64,000 nucleotides of DNA, taken from assembly GCA_963712815.1 (NCBI GenBank), contig CAVQJL010000012.1:372001-436000 (forward strand). The letters are read 5' to 3'. Under the pieces are notes generated by a model. It saw nothing but the letters and a program-made list of their open reading frames with translations, did no database searches and was not told the origin of the DNA. The DNA comes from RPQJ01 sp963712815 (GTDB taxonomy: Bacteria > Pseudomonadota > Gammaproteobacteria > Steroidobacterales > Steroidobacteraceae). The position numbers and the translations under genes were made by a program. Numbering within the stretch: the first letter of the stretch is position 1; each line of letters opens with the position of its first letter. Below, in pieces: positions 9,766 through 19,331 of the stretch.

Positions 9766-10651
9766 TTATCGCAGTGCAACAGGCGTCGCGACAAACACTC
9801 CGTCCGCTCGCCGCTGGCGGCGCCGCCGTCCGGGAAGCGCCTTCGGTACCAGAGCCACTGCACGTAGTCGAATGGCCCAGCGCGCCGCCTCGACCAGGGT
9901 CCGGCCGATGGGCGACAGTTCGCCGTAGGCCTTGAGGAAGACTTCGGTCGGTGCCGGGGCGAGTTCGTGCAAGGCGAGGAACCCCGCGAGGTCCATCAGC
10001 GGGTCGCCCCGGCCACCGTATTCCCAGTCCACCAGCCAGAGCCGCGCGCCCGTCGTCGATGAGGTTGAGGTGATGCAGGTCGTGGTGGCAGAGCGCGGGC
10101 GTGAAGCCACGTCCGTCGAGGCGCGCGAAGATCCGCTCCGCCCGGTCGTGCAGGTCTGCGTCTGCTGCCGCCGTCGGCAGTCCCTCGGCCAGCCGACGCG
10201 CCTGCTGCGAGTAACTGACCGACTGCACGCCCGCCGGCACCGGCAGCGCGTGCAGGCGGCGCAGCAGCCCTGCAACGCGGCGCAGGTTGGCCTCGATCGG
10301 CACGTCCGCCGCCTGCCAGGGTGCGCCGCCCACGAAGCCGGTGACCAGCAGGTCCGCCGCCGGTTCGCAGGCGAGGACCTCGGGCGAGAGCCCCGCGGCC
10401 GCGACCGCACGGAGCAGCATGCATTCGCTGGCGCGATCGACACCGAGTGCCGCTGCGCCGGGATGGCCGAGGCGCGCAAACCACGTCCGGCCCGCGGCGT
10501 CGAGCCGCCAGGCGCGATTGCTGAGGCCGCCGTCAAGCGGCCTCAGGTTGCCGTTGGCGAGCGCGCGCGTCGCCGGGCAGTCGCTTAGGCGCCGGCGCAG
10601 TTCGGCCTCGGCCGCCGGTTCGTCGTCCGTCGGGGCGCTCGCTTCAGGCAT
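9766..10651 (-). CDS. APH/choline-kinase fold kinase, probable thiamine kinase (one frameshift)
   Basis: Aminoglycoside-phosphotransferase/choline-kinase-fold protein of about 295 residues starting at ATG 10651. The N-lobe has GGLSNRAWRLD. The catalytic loop reads LCHHDLHHLNLI (about 10080), equivalent to HxDxxxxN, and the metal-binding segment is LWLVDWEYGGRGDPLMDLA (about 10030-9975). The last two are in different frames; one indel near 10045 joins them. The gene overlaps the PnuC/PnuT-type transporter gene by 8 nt and ends a riboswitch-controlled operon. Phosphorylation of imported thiamine (trapping it for conversion to TPP) is the best inference. A choline or aminoglycoside kinase is the alternative. 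Confidence 0.75.
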
Positions 10652-11240
10652 GCGTCGGTCCGCCGGCCGCCGGGGTCCCGCGGGCGAGATCGGCCCGCCA
10701 GGCGTGGAACCCGCGCACCGCGATGACGACATACAGCACGAACAGCGCGGCCGTGGCGTGGAATCCCTGGCTCCAGTAGAGCGCCGCCGCGACCGCGTCG
10801 ACGACGATCCAGTACAGCCAGTTCTCGAGGACCTTGCGTGCCACGAGCCAGGTGGCGAGCACGCTCGCCCAGGCGACGAAGGCGTCCACGTACGGCACCC
10901 ATCCGCCGGCAGCCCGCCCGATGAGCCAGCCGTTCACCAGCGTGGCGGCGAGCACCAGACCGATGCCGGACGCGTGCCGCGCCGCACTCCAGCGGGACAC
11001 GGGCAGCGACGTGCCCGCCGCGCCGCCGCGCCAGGCCCGCCATCCGTACACCGCCATGCCGACGTAGAACACCTGCAGCGCGGCCTGCATGACGAGCCCG
11101 CCGCGCGCGAACAGCAGGAGGTAGATCGCGGCGCTCACGATCGCGCAGGCCCAGCACCACGGGTTCTGCCGAACCGCGAGCAGCAGGTAGCCGAGCGCCA
11201 GCACCACCGCGACCCACTCGAGCTGCCGGGATCGCCGCAA
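10644..11240 (-). CDS. pnuT: PnuC-family vitamin transporter, probable thiamine transporter PnuT
   Basis: The 198-residue protein is predicted to have six to seven membrane helices. Family signatures are LEWVAVVLALGYLLLAVRQN near the N-terminus and ENWLYWIVVDAVAAALYWSQ (WxxW-type substrate site). PnuC proteins import nicotinamide riboside and PnuT relatives import thiamine; placement between a thiamine-binding protein and an APH-type kinase under a TPP riboswitch supports thiamine. The open frame starts at TTG 11240. An ATG at 11262 (MSTLLESLAAIPA) lies in another frame and would join by a one-base indel near 11228, giving a more typical N-terminus. Confidence 0.82.
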   Translation of the reverse strand: MRRSRQLEWVAVVLALGYLLLAVRQNPWCWACAIVSAAIYLLLFARGGLVMQAALQVFYVGMAVYGWRAWRGGAAGTSLPVSRWSAARHASGIGLVLAATLVNGWLIGRAAGGWVPYVDAFVAWASVLATWLVARKVLENWLYWIVVDAVAAALYWSQGFHATAALFVLYVVIAVRGFHAWRADLARGTPAAGGPTHA

Positions 11241-11279
11241 GGGACTCGAGCAGCGTGGACATGAGTTCGCGCGCTGCCC

Positions 11280-11537
11280 TCACCTGTCGCCGGAAGACGG
11301 CACCCCGCCCAGCACCTTCATCACGAACACCGCGCGCGCGTCGCCCGCGAACGTGGCCTTCGTCTCCTCGGCCAGCGCCGCGAACACGCGGTCATGCTCG
11401 CCCGAGACCTGCGTGCTCATGGCGTTCGTGTCGACCACGAGCCCCGGCTGGCGATTCAGGCGCTCGATGAAGTCCTTGATCGGCGGTATGTAGTCGGCGT
11501 CGAGCGGATAGAGGCTGATTTCTACGGCGATGCGCAT
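11280..11537 (-). CDS. Thiamine-binding protein, MTH1187/YkoF-like (DUF77)
   Basis: The 85-residue protein of the MTH1187/YqgV family begins MRIAVEISLYPLDADYIPPI, the conserved strand of a ferredoxin-like fold, and continues with VDTNAMSTQVSGEHDRVFAAL. Family members bind thiamine or its pyrimidine moiety and occur next to thiamine genes. It is the second gene of the operon, after the TonB receptor and the palindromic element at 11599-11711, and precedes the PnuT-type transporter. Whether it acts as a soluble carrier or a sensor is not known. Confidence 0.82.
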   Translation of the reverse strand: MRIAVEISLYPLDADYIPPIKDFIERLNRQPGLVVDTNAMSTQVSGEHDRVFAALAEETKATFAGDARAVFVMKVLGGVPSSGDR

Positions 11538-11598
11538 GCTCGGGCTCCTCGATGTCGCGATTGGTTATCGTCGGCTCAGGTGCGAAGGACGGTCCGAC

Positions 11599-11711
11599 GA
11601 TGAGGGTGGCCGGATCCAGCGGACCGGGACGCCGTGAACCCGTCCCTGGGGGCTCGCGCGCCGCATCCCTGCGGCGCGACGCCCGGTCCGCTGGATCCGG
11701 CCACCTTCATC
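11599..11711 (+). repeat. Core-plus-palindromic-arms repeat element, copy 2
   Basis: Arms 11599-11628 and 11682-11711 form a 30-bp inverted repeat with one mismatch (includes GGTGGCCGGATCCAGCGGAC). They enclose a core reading CGCCGTGAACCCGTCCCTGG followed by GGGCTC and a GC-rich hairpin with GCATCCCTGC. The core matches copy 1 at 5017-5070 in opposite orientation. The right arm overlaps the TonB-receptor stop codon, so the element could attenuate transcription into the downstream thiamine genes. Confidence 0.75.
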
Positions 11712-13809
11712 ATCGCAGGGACCAACTGATCGTCACGCCGAATTGCCGCGGATCGCCTTGCTGAACGTACAGCTTGTTTGCGAAATCAGGCGGTTCGAGA
11801 CCGAAGTAGAAGCCGCGGACTGCGTAGCGTTCGTCTAGCACGTTGCGGCCCCAGGCGTAGACCGACCAACGGTCGCCCGTGTAACCGGCGCGCAGGTTGA
11901 GGAGCGAATACGCGTCCGAACGCTTGTCGTGGCTCGCATCGAAATAGAACGCATCGCTGCCGGTGAGGTCGGCGCGCGCCATCCAGCCGCGGCCCGCGTT
12001 CCACTCGGCCGAGAGCGAGTACTGCTAGCCGGGCGCGTGCGCCTGCTCGCGGCCGTCGAGGTCGCGCTCGCCATAACGATAGCCGAGGTACTCCGAGTGC
12101 AGCAGGCCGAGCGTGGCGCCGAGTGTGAGCGCGGGGCGTGCGCGCCAGGCGAGCGAGGTCTCGAGGCCGGCGTTGCGACCGCGGGCCGCGTTGTCGGTGT
12201 AGAAGACGTAGGACAGCGGGTCGCCGGGGTCGAGCTGGAACGAGGTCGCCACCTGCTGCGACTCGCGCCACATGTGGAACACAGAAAGCTCCGCCGAGAG
12301 CGTGCCGTCCCCGCTCGAATGCCGCAGGCCACCCTCGAGGTTCCACAGATACTCGGGATCGAATTCGCGCCGTTCCTCGGGCACCAGCGCGCCGATGTTG
12401 AAGCCGCCGGCCTTGTAGCCGCGGCTTGCCGTCACGTACCAGCCGCTGCGCTCGACGAATTCGCCGGCAAGCGAGAGGTGACCGCCCGCGAGCGTGTCGC
12501 GTGGCGAGAAGCTCGCGCCGTCGCTGTCGTCGTAGTCCGCCGAGCGAGCCTCGACGCGCAGGCCGCTCGAGAGCACGAGGCTGCCGCCGAGACCCCACTC
12601 GGCCTCGCCATAGATCGCGGCGTTGACGGCCTCGTAGCCGGCGTCGAGCAGCGGCCTCAGCAACTCGCCCGCGAACTCGTCGCGCTGGCGGGTGTCCTCG
12701 TCGAGCCGCAGGGCATAAACGCCCACCAGCCAGCCGAAGCCATCGTCGCGGGCCGTCGCCGCACTCACGAGGCGCAGGTCCTGGCTCAGCGTTCGACGCG
12801 CGCGGTCGTAGCGCGAGAAATAGTCGTACGGCGCGTACTCGCCCCAGTAGGCATCGTTGCCCCAGTCACCGTCGAAGCTGTAGACGATGTCCGAGTCGGC
12901 AAATGCGGTGATGCCCAGCAGGGTCGCGGCGCCCACCGGGCCGTTGATCCGCGCGGCGGCGCCGCTCGAGCGCTGCGCATCGCGGCCCGGCCGGTCGGAA
13001 AGCGTGTCGAAGGAATTGTCGGGCGCGAAGGCGTCGAAACCGTTGTCGAGGTCGGCGTGCAGCGCCGTGAGCCCGAGCTGCCAGCCGTCCACCGGCTCGA
13101 CGGCCAGCCGACCGCGCAGCGTGAACTCGTCGCGCCCGTTGGTGTCGTCTGCGGCCGAGATAGCGATTGCGGCGAAACCCGTCGCTGCGGGACTGCTGGG
13201 CGGCGAGGCGCCACGCACCAACATCTCCGACTCCGAGACCGACTGCGCCGCCGGCGACCAGGCCGGCCGACCACAGCCCGTCGTCGCCGGCGCTGAATTC
13301 CGTCAGCAGTTCCTGCTCCGGTCGCGGGTCGCTGGTGCGCACGTTGATCAGCCCCGCGAGCGCGTTGGCCCCGTAGCGCGTGCCCTGCGGACCGCGCAGC
13401 ACCTCGATCTGCTCCACGTCGAACGAGGTGGCCGGCATGCCGACGCCGCTGAAGTCGATGTCGTCGATCAGAAAGCCGACCGACGGGTTGGGCGCGCCCT
13501 GGTACTGCTCGAGTTCGCCCACCCCGCGCAGCTGGAAGTACCGCGGCCGGGACGTGCCGCCGGACCAGTTCAGGTTCGGCACTAGCCCCAGCACGTCCTG
13601 CAGGTGCTGCAGACCGGCCGACTGGAGCACGTCGGCGTCGAGCACGGTGGTGCTGGCCGGGAACTCGCTGGCCGGCGCCGGCCGCAGCGACGCCGTGACG
13701 ACGATTTCCTCGAGCGGCTGCACTGGCCCGCGTTCGGTGGACTGCGCCGGGAACGCGGCCAGGAGCGTCGCCAGGGCGCAGAATCCGTTTGGATTACGCC
13801 GACAAGCAT
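11710..13809 (-). pseudogene. TonB-dependent outer-membrane receptor for thiamine or a precursor (frameshift plus in-frame TAG)
   Basis: A receptor of about 700 codons. The plug domain is visible from 13723: LEEIVVTASL (TonB box-like start), VLQSAGLQHLQDVLGLVPNL and FDVEQIEVLRGPQGTRYGAN. The beta-barrel continues to the terminal strand QFGVTISWSLR. Three lesions are seen: uncertain joining of ATG 13809 to the signal-peptide-like stretch CALATLLAAFPAQS, a one-base insertion near 13158 (YLGR/DDTNGRDEFTLRG), and an in-frame TAG at 12025-12027 where TAC (PGYQYSL) is expected. Sequence resumes cleanly after each. A TPP riboswitch lies directly upstream, which together with downstream genes identifies the cargo as thiamine-like. 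Confidence 0.85.
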
Positions 13810-13850
13810 ATTGAAATGAAAGACGAAACTCTTGACGGACTGGGCACGTT

Positions 13851-13956
13851 ACCTGCTCCCTACGCCGGTGCTAACCGGATCAGGTTCAACGGGTTCGCCG
13901 ATGAGCGGCTCGCACCGCGGTCGGCATCTCAGGCCCAGTCAGGCCACCCCAAGGTG
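13851..13956 (-). promoter_or_regulatory. TPP riboswitch (THI element)
   Basis: Read on the minus strand, the conserved THI-box parts occur in order: CTTGGGGTGGCC (P1/P2 start), the sensor motif CTGAGATGCCGACC, then the 3' core GAACCCGTTGAACCTGATCC and GGTTAGCACCGGCGTAGGGA. The CTGAGA and CCTGATC elements are those that contact the pyrimidine and pyrophosphate of TPP. It lies 42 nt upstream of the TonB receptor ATG at 13809, so TPP should repress uptake of thiamine by blocking translation or transcription of the operon 13809-9766. Confidence 0.95.
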
Positions 13957-14062
13957 ACGGCGCAGTATAGCCGTCGCGCCCCGGACGTGCGTATGAGCCC
14001 GGTTGACGGCGCCGGCGCCCTCAGGACTAATGCGCCTCCCCCAGCCGCGGATCGACCGCTCC

Positions 14063-14977
14063 ATGGCCAAGCGCACGTGCCGCCTGTTCCTCGTCGACAC
14101 GTTCACGCGAGACCTGTTCTGCGGGAACCCGGCCGCGGTCGATGCTCGACGCCGAGCAGCTGACCGAGGACGAGATGCACCGCATCGCGACGCGAGATCC
14201 ACGGCAGCGAAGTGGCTTTCGTGCTGGCCTCGGACTCGCCGGAATACGACGTCGAGGTCCGGTTCTTCTCGCCGAAGCGCGAGGTCTCATTCGTCGGCCA
14301 CGCGACCGTCGCGGCACACTACGTCCGGGCGCTCACCCTCGGCGTGCCGAAGGGCAAGGTCCGGCAGAAGTAGGCAGCTGGATCGTCGAGGTCGAGGTGA
14401 CGGGTCGCGGACCCAACGCTGCGGGTCGCCATCCACCAGAGCCCGGCGACGTTCGGGCCCGTGGTGCCCGAGGAGCGCCGCGGCGCAGTGCTCGACGCGC
14501 TCGGCATCAGCTCCTCGAGCCTGCATCCGTCCTGTCCGATGCAGGTGCTGAGCAAGGCCAATTCCCGGCTGCTGATCGGACTGCGCTCGCCCGACACGCT
14601 GGAGTCGATGCAGCCGGACATGGAGGCGCTCGATGCACCTTACGCCGCACGTCGGCGCGGACGGTTTCTTCGTGTTCGCAATCAAGCCGGACAGCGACCC
14701 GCTCACGACCGAGTCGCGCATGTTCTGCCCGGCGATCGGCATGCCCGAGGACGCGGTGAGCGGCAACGCGCACGGCATGCTCGGCGTTTACCTGCTGAGC
14801 AACGGCCTGCTGACCGCCGGTGAGGACGGCATCGCGCGGTTCGTCGGCCACCAGGGCCGCTTCGTCGAGCGGCCGGGCACCGTCGAGGTGAACGTGACCG
14901 CGTCCGGCAAGCGCGCCACCGGCGTGTGCGTCGCAGGACACGCCGTGGTCGTCTACCAGGCCGAACTGCAGATCTGA
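14063..14977 (+). pseudogene. PhzF-family isomerase, at least five frame switches
   Basis: PhzF/YddE family (diaminopimelate-epimerase fold) of about 305 codons. Start ATG 14063 gives RLFLVDTFTRDLFCGNPAAV, the family N-terminus. Conserved parts then appear in successive frames: DEMHRIATR (about 14170-14196), GSEVAFVLASDSPEYDVEVR and SFVGHATVAAHY (14203-14370), VEVEVTGRG (about 14390), PVVPEERRG to MEALDA (14461-14635), and VGADGFFVFAIKPDSDP with GMPEDAVSGNAHGMLG (14633-14977). Five single-base shifts in 0.9 kb is far more than elsewhere. It may be a real pseudogene or an error-dense patch. Substrate of an intact relative would be unknown. Confidence 0.75.
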
Positions 14978-14981
14978 ACCG

Positions 14982-15969
14982 ATGCGCGCGGCACGCGGCC
15001 TCCGTCCGTTGCCACCGCGATCCGGGCGCGCCGCGCGCCTTGCCGCGGGCACCACGGCCCTCCTCGCTGCGAGCCTGCTGTCGCCCGGCTTCAGTCCGGC
15101 GGCCGCGGCGCAGACCGAGCCAGACGCGCTGTGCGGGAGCGGACCGCTCGAGATCCTGCTCACCAACGACGACGGCTTCGACTCCGCCGGCATCCGGGCG
15201 CTGGCGGCCGGGCTCGCGGCGGCCGGGCACCGCGTCACGCTCGCCGCGCCGGCTCGCAACGCCAGCGGCAGCAGCATGGGGCTTCACCTGGGGTGAGATT
15301 CCGGTGCGACAAGTGACGGTCGATCCGCCCGTATTCGCCGTGGACGCGACGCCCGCCAGCGTCGTCGTGCTGGCGGCGACCGCGCTCTACCCGGCCGGCC
15401 GTCGCCCGGACCTCGTGGTGTCCGGGATCAACCACGGGCCGAACGACGGGGCGCTCCTGATGCTCTCGGGCACGATCGGAGCCGCGATCGCGGGCACGCT
15501 GCTGCTCGATCCTCCCGTACCCGGCATCGCCGTGAATGCCGGCCGGCTGCACGCGGCTGAGCCCTGGGATTCGCCGGCACACCTGGCGCAGTTCGACGCG
15601 GTCGCCGCGCACCTCGCGCAGCTCGTCGGCGCAAGCCGCGCCTGGTTCTGCGATCGCGGCCGCGTGATCCGCCCGCGCACGGTACTCAACGTGAACTATC
15701 CGGCGCTCGCGCCCGGGCAGTGGCGCGGAACGGTGCTCGCAGGCCAGGACACCGCGAGCGACCTGCACTTCGACTTCGAGGCCGCGGCGGAAGGCAAGTA
15801 CAAGCCCAGGCCGCTGCGCAGCGACCCGCCCGCCACGCGCGACTCGGATCGCGACGGGCTCGCGCGCGGCTACGTGACGGTGACGCCCCTCGGTGCTGCG
15901 ATCGTGGACGATGGCGTGTCGGCGGGCACGCCGGCCCGCGCGCTGACCCGGCGACTGCGCGACCTTTAG
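14982..15969 (+). CDS. SurE-family 5'/3'-nucleotidase with signal peptide (one frameshift)
   Basis: SurE-like phosphatase of about 329 codons. The N-terminus (ATG 14982) is Arg-rich with a hydrophobic stretch, LAAGTTALLAASLL, ending FSPAAAAQT, a probable signal peptide that cytosolic SurE lacks. The metal site LLTNDDGFDSAGI is present, as are PARNASGSSMG and, after a one-base shift near 15290, VVSGINHGPNDG. Together these give the complete SurE metal and phosphate site. It starts 5 nt after the PhzF stop and may be co-transcribed. Role inferred: a periplasmic phosphatase acting on nucleoside monophosphates or other phosphate esters. Confidence 0.82.
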
Positions 15970-16023
15970 CCACGCTCACGAGACTCACGGGCGGCGCTTG
16001 CCGCCGTGCCGCGGGCGACGCGC

Positions 16024-16885
16024 TCAGCCACCGAGCCAGCGGTACTGCTCGCCGTCGGCCTCCGCGCGTCCCTCCTCCACCAGCTTCACGGCGTGGGCGA
16101 GCAGCGAATGGCGCGCGTAGGCGTGCATGAACTTCGGCACGTCCTCGTAGACCGTGGGCAGCACCTCGTCGAGGGTCGCCGCGCCGCGCTCGGCGAGCGC
16201 CCGAACGAGCCTGGCCTCGCGCGCCAGGCGATGCCCGGTGACGCGATCGATCTCGGCGATCGCCTTGGGATTGATTGCGCCGTGCCCGGGCGCCAGCGCA
16301 ACGAGCGACAGTTCGCGCAACCGCTGCAGCGAATCGAGGTACAGGCGCATCGATCCGTCGGGCGGGATGATGATCACCGTCGAGCCGCTCATCAGGTGAT
16401 CGCCGGTGAACAGCAGTCCCGACGCCTCGAGCAGCAGGCAGACGTGGTTCGAAGCATGGCCGGGCGTGTGGACGGCACGCAGCACCGCGCCGCCCGCCTC
16501 GATGCGCTCACCGTCGGCGAACCCCGCGTCGGGCGCATAGGCCGGATCCTGGTGACCGTCGTCCGGAGCCGGCAGGCCATGCACCGGCGCACCCGTCCGC
16601 TCGCGCAGCCACGACGCGCCCGGCGAATGATCAGGATGCGAGTGCGTGCAGAGGATGCGCTCGATCACGCCGCCCGCCGCCTCGAGCACGCGCCCGAGGT
16701 GTGCGGGGTCGTCGCAGCCGGGGTCGATCACGACCGGCCGTTCGCGGCCCGACGACGTAGGTGTTGGTGCCCGCGCCGGTGAGCGGGCCCGCATTCGGGG
16801 CGACGATCCGCCAGACGTCCGCCGCAACCTGCTGGACGGCGCCGGTGACGGGCAGGGCCTCGGCGTCGAATTCGCTCATCTCCAT
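16024..16885 (-). CDS. Metallo-beta-lactamase-fold hydrolase (one frameshift)
   Basis: MBL-fold protein of about 287 residues (LACTB2/glyoxalase II-like). The N-terminal strand NTYVVG is followed, after a one-base shift near 16750, by VVIDPGCDD. The zinc motif CTHSHPDHSPGASWL (HxHxDH), the third-site region AVHTPGHASNHVCLLL, TGDHLMSG and APGHGAINPKAIAEI are all intact. A winged-helix-like C-terminal tail (AERGAATLDEVLPTVYED) is typical of the LACTB2 group, which includes RNA and thioester hydrolases. The start is ATG 16885 or 16879. It is on the same strand as the TraB/GumN gene, 56 nt downstream of it. Confidence 0.83.
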
Positions 16886-16940
16886 GCTCCAGCGCTGTTG
16901 GCACCGCGATCGGTCGAAGCGGACGTGCCGGGATGGCGCC

Positions 16941-17942
16941 TCAGGGATCCTCGACCACGTAGCCCCGGGCGCGCAACTGCGCGACGAACCCGTCGGGCTT
17001 CAGGATCTGGTCGATGGACAGCACGGCCACCGTCGAGCGGTTGCCGGCGAGCGCTGCCTCCGCCGCGTCGAGCCAGGCCGCAGCGCGCCGCACGGGCCAG
17101 TCCGTGTAGCCGCGGTCCTGCATGACCTGCGCATTCAGCGCCACCGCGATGCAGGCGCTGGCGTTGTCCACGGGCGCAAGCGCGCGCAGCTTCTCGACGT
17201 CGCCCGTCGCCCAGGCCTTGGCGCGCACCTTCATCAGGTCGAGGTCGGACTCGAGTCGCTCGAGGGTCTTGGCGAAGCACTCGACATCGTCGAGCGGCGC
17301 CTGCTTGAACTCCTTGATCGCGGCGCGCGCCTTGTCGATCCGCACCGTGACCTCCGGCTCGACGATCGTCACTTTCGCCTTGCGAGCGCGCTTCTCGACC
17401 GCCGGCCAGACCACGCCGAACGGCTCGAGCCCCGACTTGCGCAGGGCCTTCTCCCACAGTTCCTGGGCGGCGAAGATCGGGCGCCACTTCTCGACGTCGC
17501 CGTCGCGGCCGATGTAGCGCTGCTTGAGCGGCAGCCAGCGGGCATACAGCTCGGCCGGCACCACCTCCTCGAGCCGCGCGCCGTCCGGGTTGCGCCGCAG
17601 TCCCACGAGCGAAGGCAGCAGGGTTACGCCACCGAGCGGCCCGACGCTGGCCCGCATCGAGACCGGGGCGATGACCGCCTGCGACTCGGCCAGCGTGGCC
17701 TCGAGTTCGGCGGACCGCCAGCTGAGCTTCCTCGGCAGCGGGCCGTAGGAACCGAGGATCCACAGCACGTGATCGGTGCCGTCGGACGGACGGGTCACCC
17801 GCCACAGCCCGGGACCGGGCTGCTGCCCGGTGACCAGCACTTCCTCGATCGGCGGCTCGGCGATGCCGGCATCCGAGGCCGAAGCGTCTTCGCAAGCGAG
17901 CAGCGCGAGCGCCGACGCGATGCCTGCCCAGACCGTCCTCAC
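16941..17942 (-). CDS. TraB/GumN-family protein, exported
   Basis: TraB/GumN (PF01963-type) protein. The GTG at 17942 gives 333 residues with a signal peptide (VRTVWAGIASALALLACEDA); a further in-frame GTG at 17996 would add 18 residues before the hydrophobic stretch and looks worse. Family features include GLWRVTRPSDGTDHVLWILG near the N-terminus, where the usual histidine-bearing GTIH-type motif is replaced by ILGSYGPLP, and the C-terminal NRSTVAVLSIDQILKPDGFV (usually GHLxG). Loss of the histidine and glutamate motif residues suggests a non-catalytic member. It is divergent from the acyltransferase gene with about 66 nt between starts. Confidence 0.75.
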   Translation of the reverse strand: MRTVWAGIASALALLACEDASASDAGIAEPPIEEVLVTGQQPGPGLWRVTRPSDGTDHVLWILGSYGPLPRKLSWRSAELEATLAESQAVIAPVSMRASVGPLGGVTLLPSLVGLRRNPDGARLEEVVPAELYARWLPLKQRYIGRDGDVEKWRPIFAAQELWEKALRKSGLEPFGVVWPAVEKRARKAKVTIVEPEVTVRIDKARAAIKEFKQAPLDDVECFAKTLERLESDLDLMKVRAKAWATGDVEKLRALAPVDNASACIAVALNAQVMQDRGYTDWPVRRAAAWLDAAEAALAGNRSTVAVLSIDQILKPDGFVAQLRARGYVVEDP

Positions 17943-18008
17943 GATTGCGCACCCTCCCACGCCGCCACCGGGCGGCTTATAGAATCGCACAGTCACCGAG
18001 GAGTCCCC

Positions 18009-19331
18009 GTGTCAGCCTGGTCGCGCGCCCTTGCACTTGCCGAGCAGACCCCGCCCTCCCGCAATCGCTACGTGGACTTCCTGCGGGCGCTGTCCATCTC
18101 CGCCGTCATCCTCGGCCACTGGATCATCGCCGCGCCGTGGATGCGCGACGGCGAGTTGCAGCTCGATCACATGCTGGCGGCACAGCCGTGGACGCAGTGG
18201 CTCACCCTGCTGTTCCAGGTGATGCCGGTGTTCTTCCTGGTGGGCGGTTATTCGAACGCCGCCTCCTGGGACGCCGCGCAGCGCAACGGCACGCCCTACG
18301 GCACGTGGGCAGCGGGCCGCGCGCGACGACTGATCGGCCCGGTCATTCCGCTGATCCTCACCTGGGCGGCGATGGCGTTCGTGTTCCGGCGCTTCGGCGT
18401 GAGCTACGAAATGATCCGCCACGCCTCGATCCTCGCGCTGGTGCCGATGTGGTTCCTCGCGGTGTACCTGCTGGTCGTGCTGCTGGTGCCGGTGACCCGT
18501 TCGGCCTGGCGCCGCTACGGGTCCCGGTCGCTTTGGGCGCTGGTGGCTCTCGCCGTCGTGGTTGACGTGCTGCGCTTCCACAACGGGCATCGCCCGGCAC
18601 TCGGCTGGGTCAACTACCTGTTCGTCTGGGCCGCCGTGCACCAGCTCGGCTACCTCTGGCGCGACGGTCGTCTCGCCGGTGCACGCGACGCGCTCCCCTG
18701 GCTCGCGGGCGGCGCGCTCGCGTGGGTGCTGCTCGTGCGATTCGGACCGTATCCGCCCAGCATGGTCGGCGTTCCGGGCGAGCCGGTCTCCAACACCACG
18801 CCGCCAAGCCTGCTGCTGTTCGCGTTCGCCGCGGCGCAGGTGGGCCTCGTGCTCGTACTCGAGCGCCCGATGCGCCGCTGGCTCGATGCACCGCGCGCCT
18901 GGGCGGCGACCGTGCTGGTCAACGGCACGATCATGACGGTGTACCTGTGGCACCTCACCGTGCTCGTCCTGCTGGTGGGGCTTGCGATCCTGGCCGGTGG
19001 CTTGGGGCTGCACCTCGCGCCGGGCAGCGGGCAGTGGTGGCTGGCGCGGGTGCCGTGGCTCGCCGCGCTCATCGCCGGACTCGGGCTGCTCATTCCGCTG
19101 GTGGGTCGCTTCGAGCGCTCCGTGCCCCTGCCGCCGGACTTCCAGCCCCCGACATCGCGTGTGCTCACGGGTGCGGCACTCGTGAGTGCAGGCATCGCGT
19201 TCCTGGCGCTCGACGGCATCGCGGCCGCCGGCGCGCTCGGCGTGCGCGGCGTCGTGGTAGGCGGCACAATCCTGGGTGCCTGGATGCTCGGGGCCCTCGG
19301 CACCGGGGCGTCGCGGTTCAGGTCGCCATGA
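18009..19331 (+). CDS. Acyltransferase family 3 membrane protein
   Basis: Start GTG 18009 (VSAWSRALALAEQTPPSRNR) leads into RYVDFLRALSISAVILGHW, the conserved R-x10-H motif of the acyltransferase_3/OafA family; the open frame extends much further upstream but without conservation. The 440-residue protein has ten or more predicted membrane helices, including FQVMPVFFLVGGYSNA and VYLWHLTVLVLLVGLA. Members transfer acyl groups to sugars, lipids or peptides at the inner membrane. The substrate cannot be inferred from the unrelated neighbours. Its 3' end overlaps the convergent GST gene by 14 bp. Confidence 0.87.
   Translation: MSAWSRALALAEQTPPSRNRYVDFLRALSISAVILGHWIIAAPWMRDGELQLDHMLAAQPWTQWLTLLFQVMPVFFLVGGYSNAASWDAAQRNGTPYGTWAAGRARRLIGPVIPLILTWAAMAFVFRRFGVSYEMIRHASILALVPMWFLAVYLLVVLLVPVTRSAWRRYGSRSLWALVALAVVVDVLRFHNGHRPALGWVNYLFVWAAVHQLGYLWRDGRLAGARDALPWLAGGALAWVLLVRFGPYPPSMVGVPGEPVSNTTPPSLLLFAFAAAQVGLVLVLERPMRRWLDAPRAWAATVLVNGTIMTVYLWHLTVLVLLVGLAILAGGLGLHLAPGSGQWWLARVPWLAALIAGLGLLIPLVGRFERSVPLPPDFQPPTSRVLTGAALVSAGIAFLALDGIAAAGALGVRGVVVGGTILGAWMLGALGTGASRFRSP

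Noticed and set aside
12025..12027. TAG as a recoded sense codon
   Set aside because: TAG terminates other genes normally and no suppressor tRNA or pyrrolysine genes are visible; a substitution is simpler.
16761..18008. Long upstream extension of the acyltransferase frame
   Set aside because: It is antisense to the TraB/GumN and MBL genes and without conservation; the family N-terminus begins just after GTG 18009.
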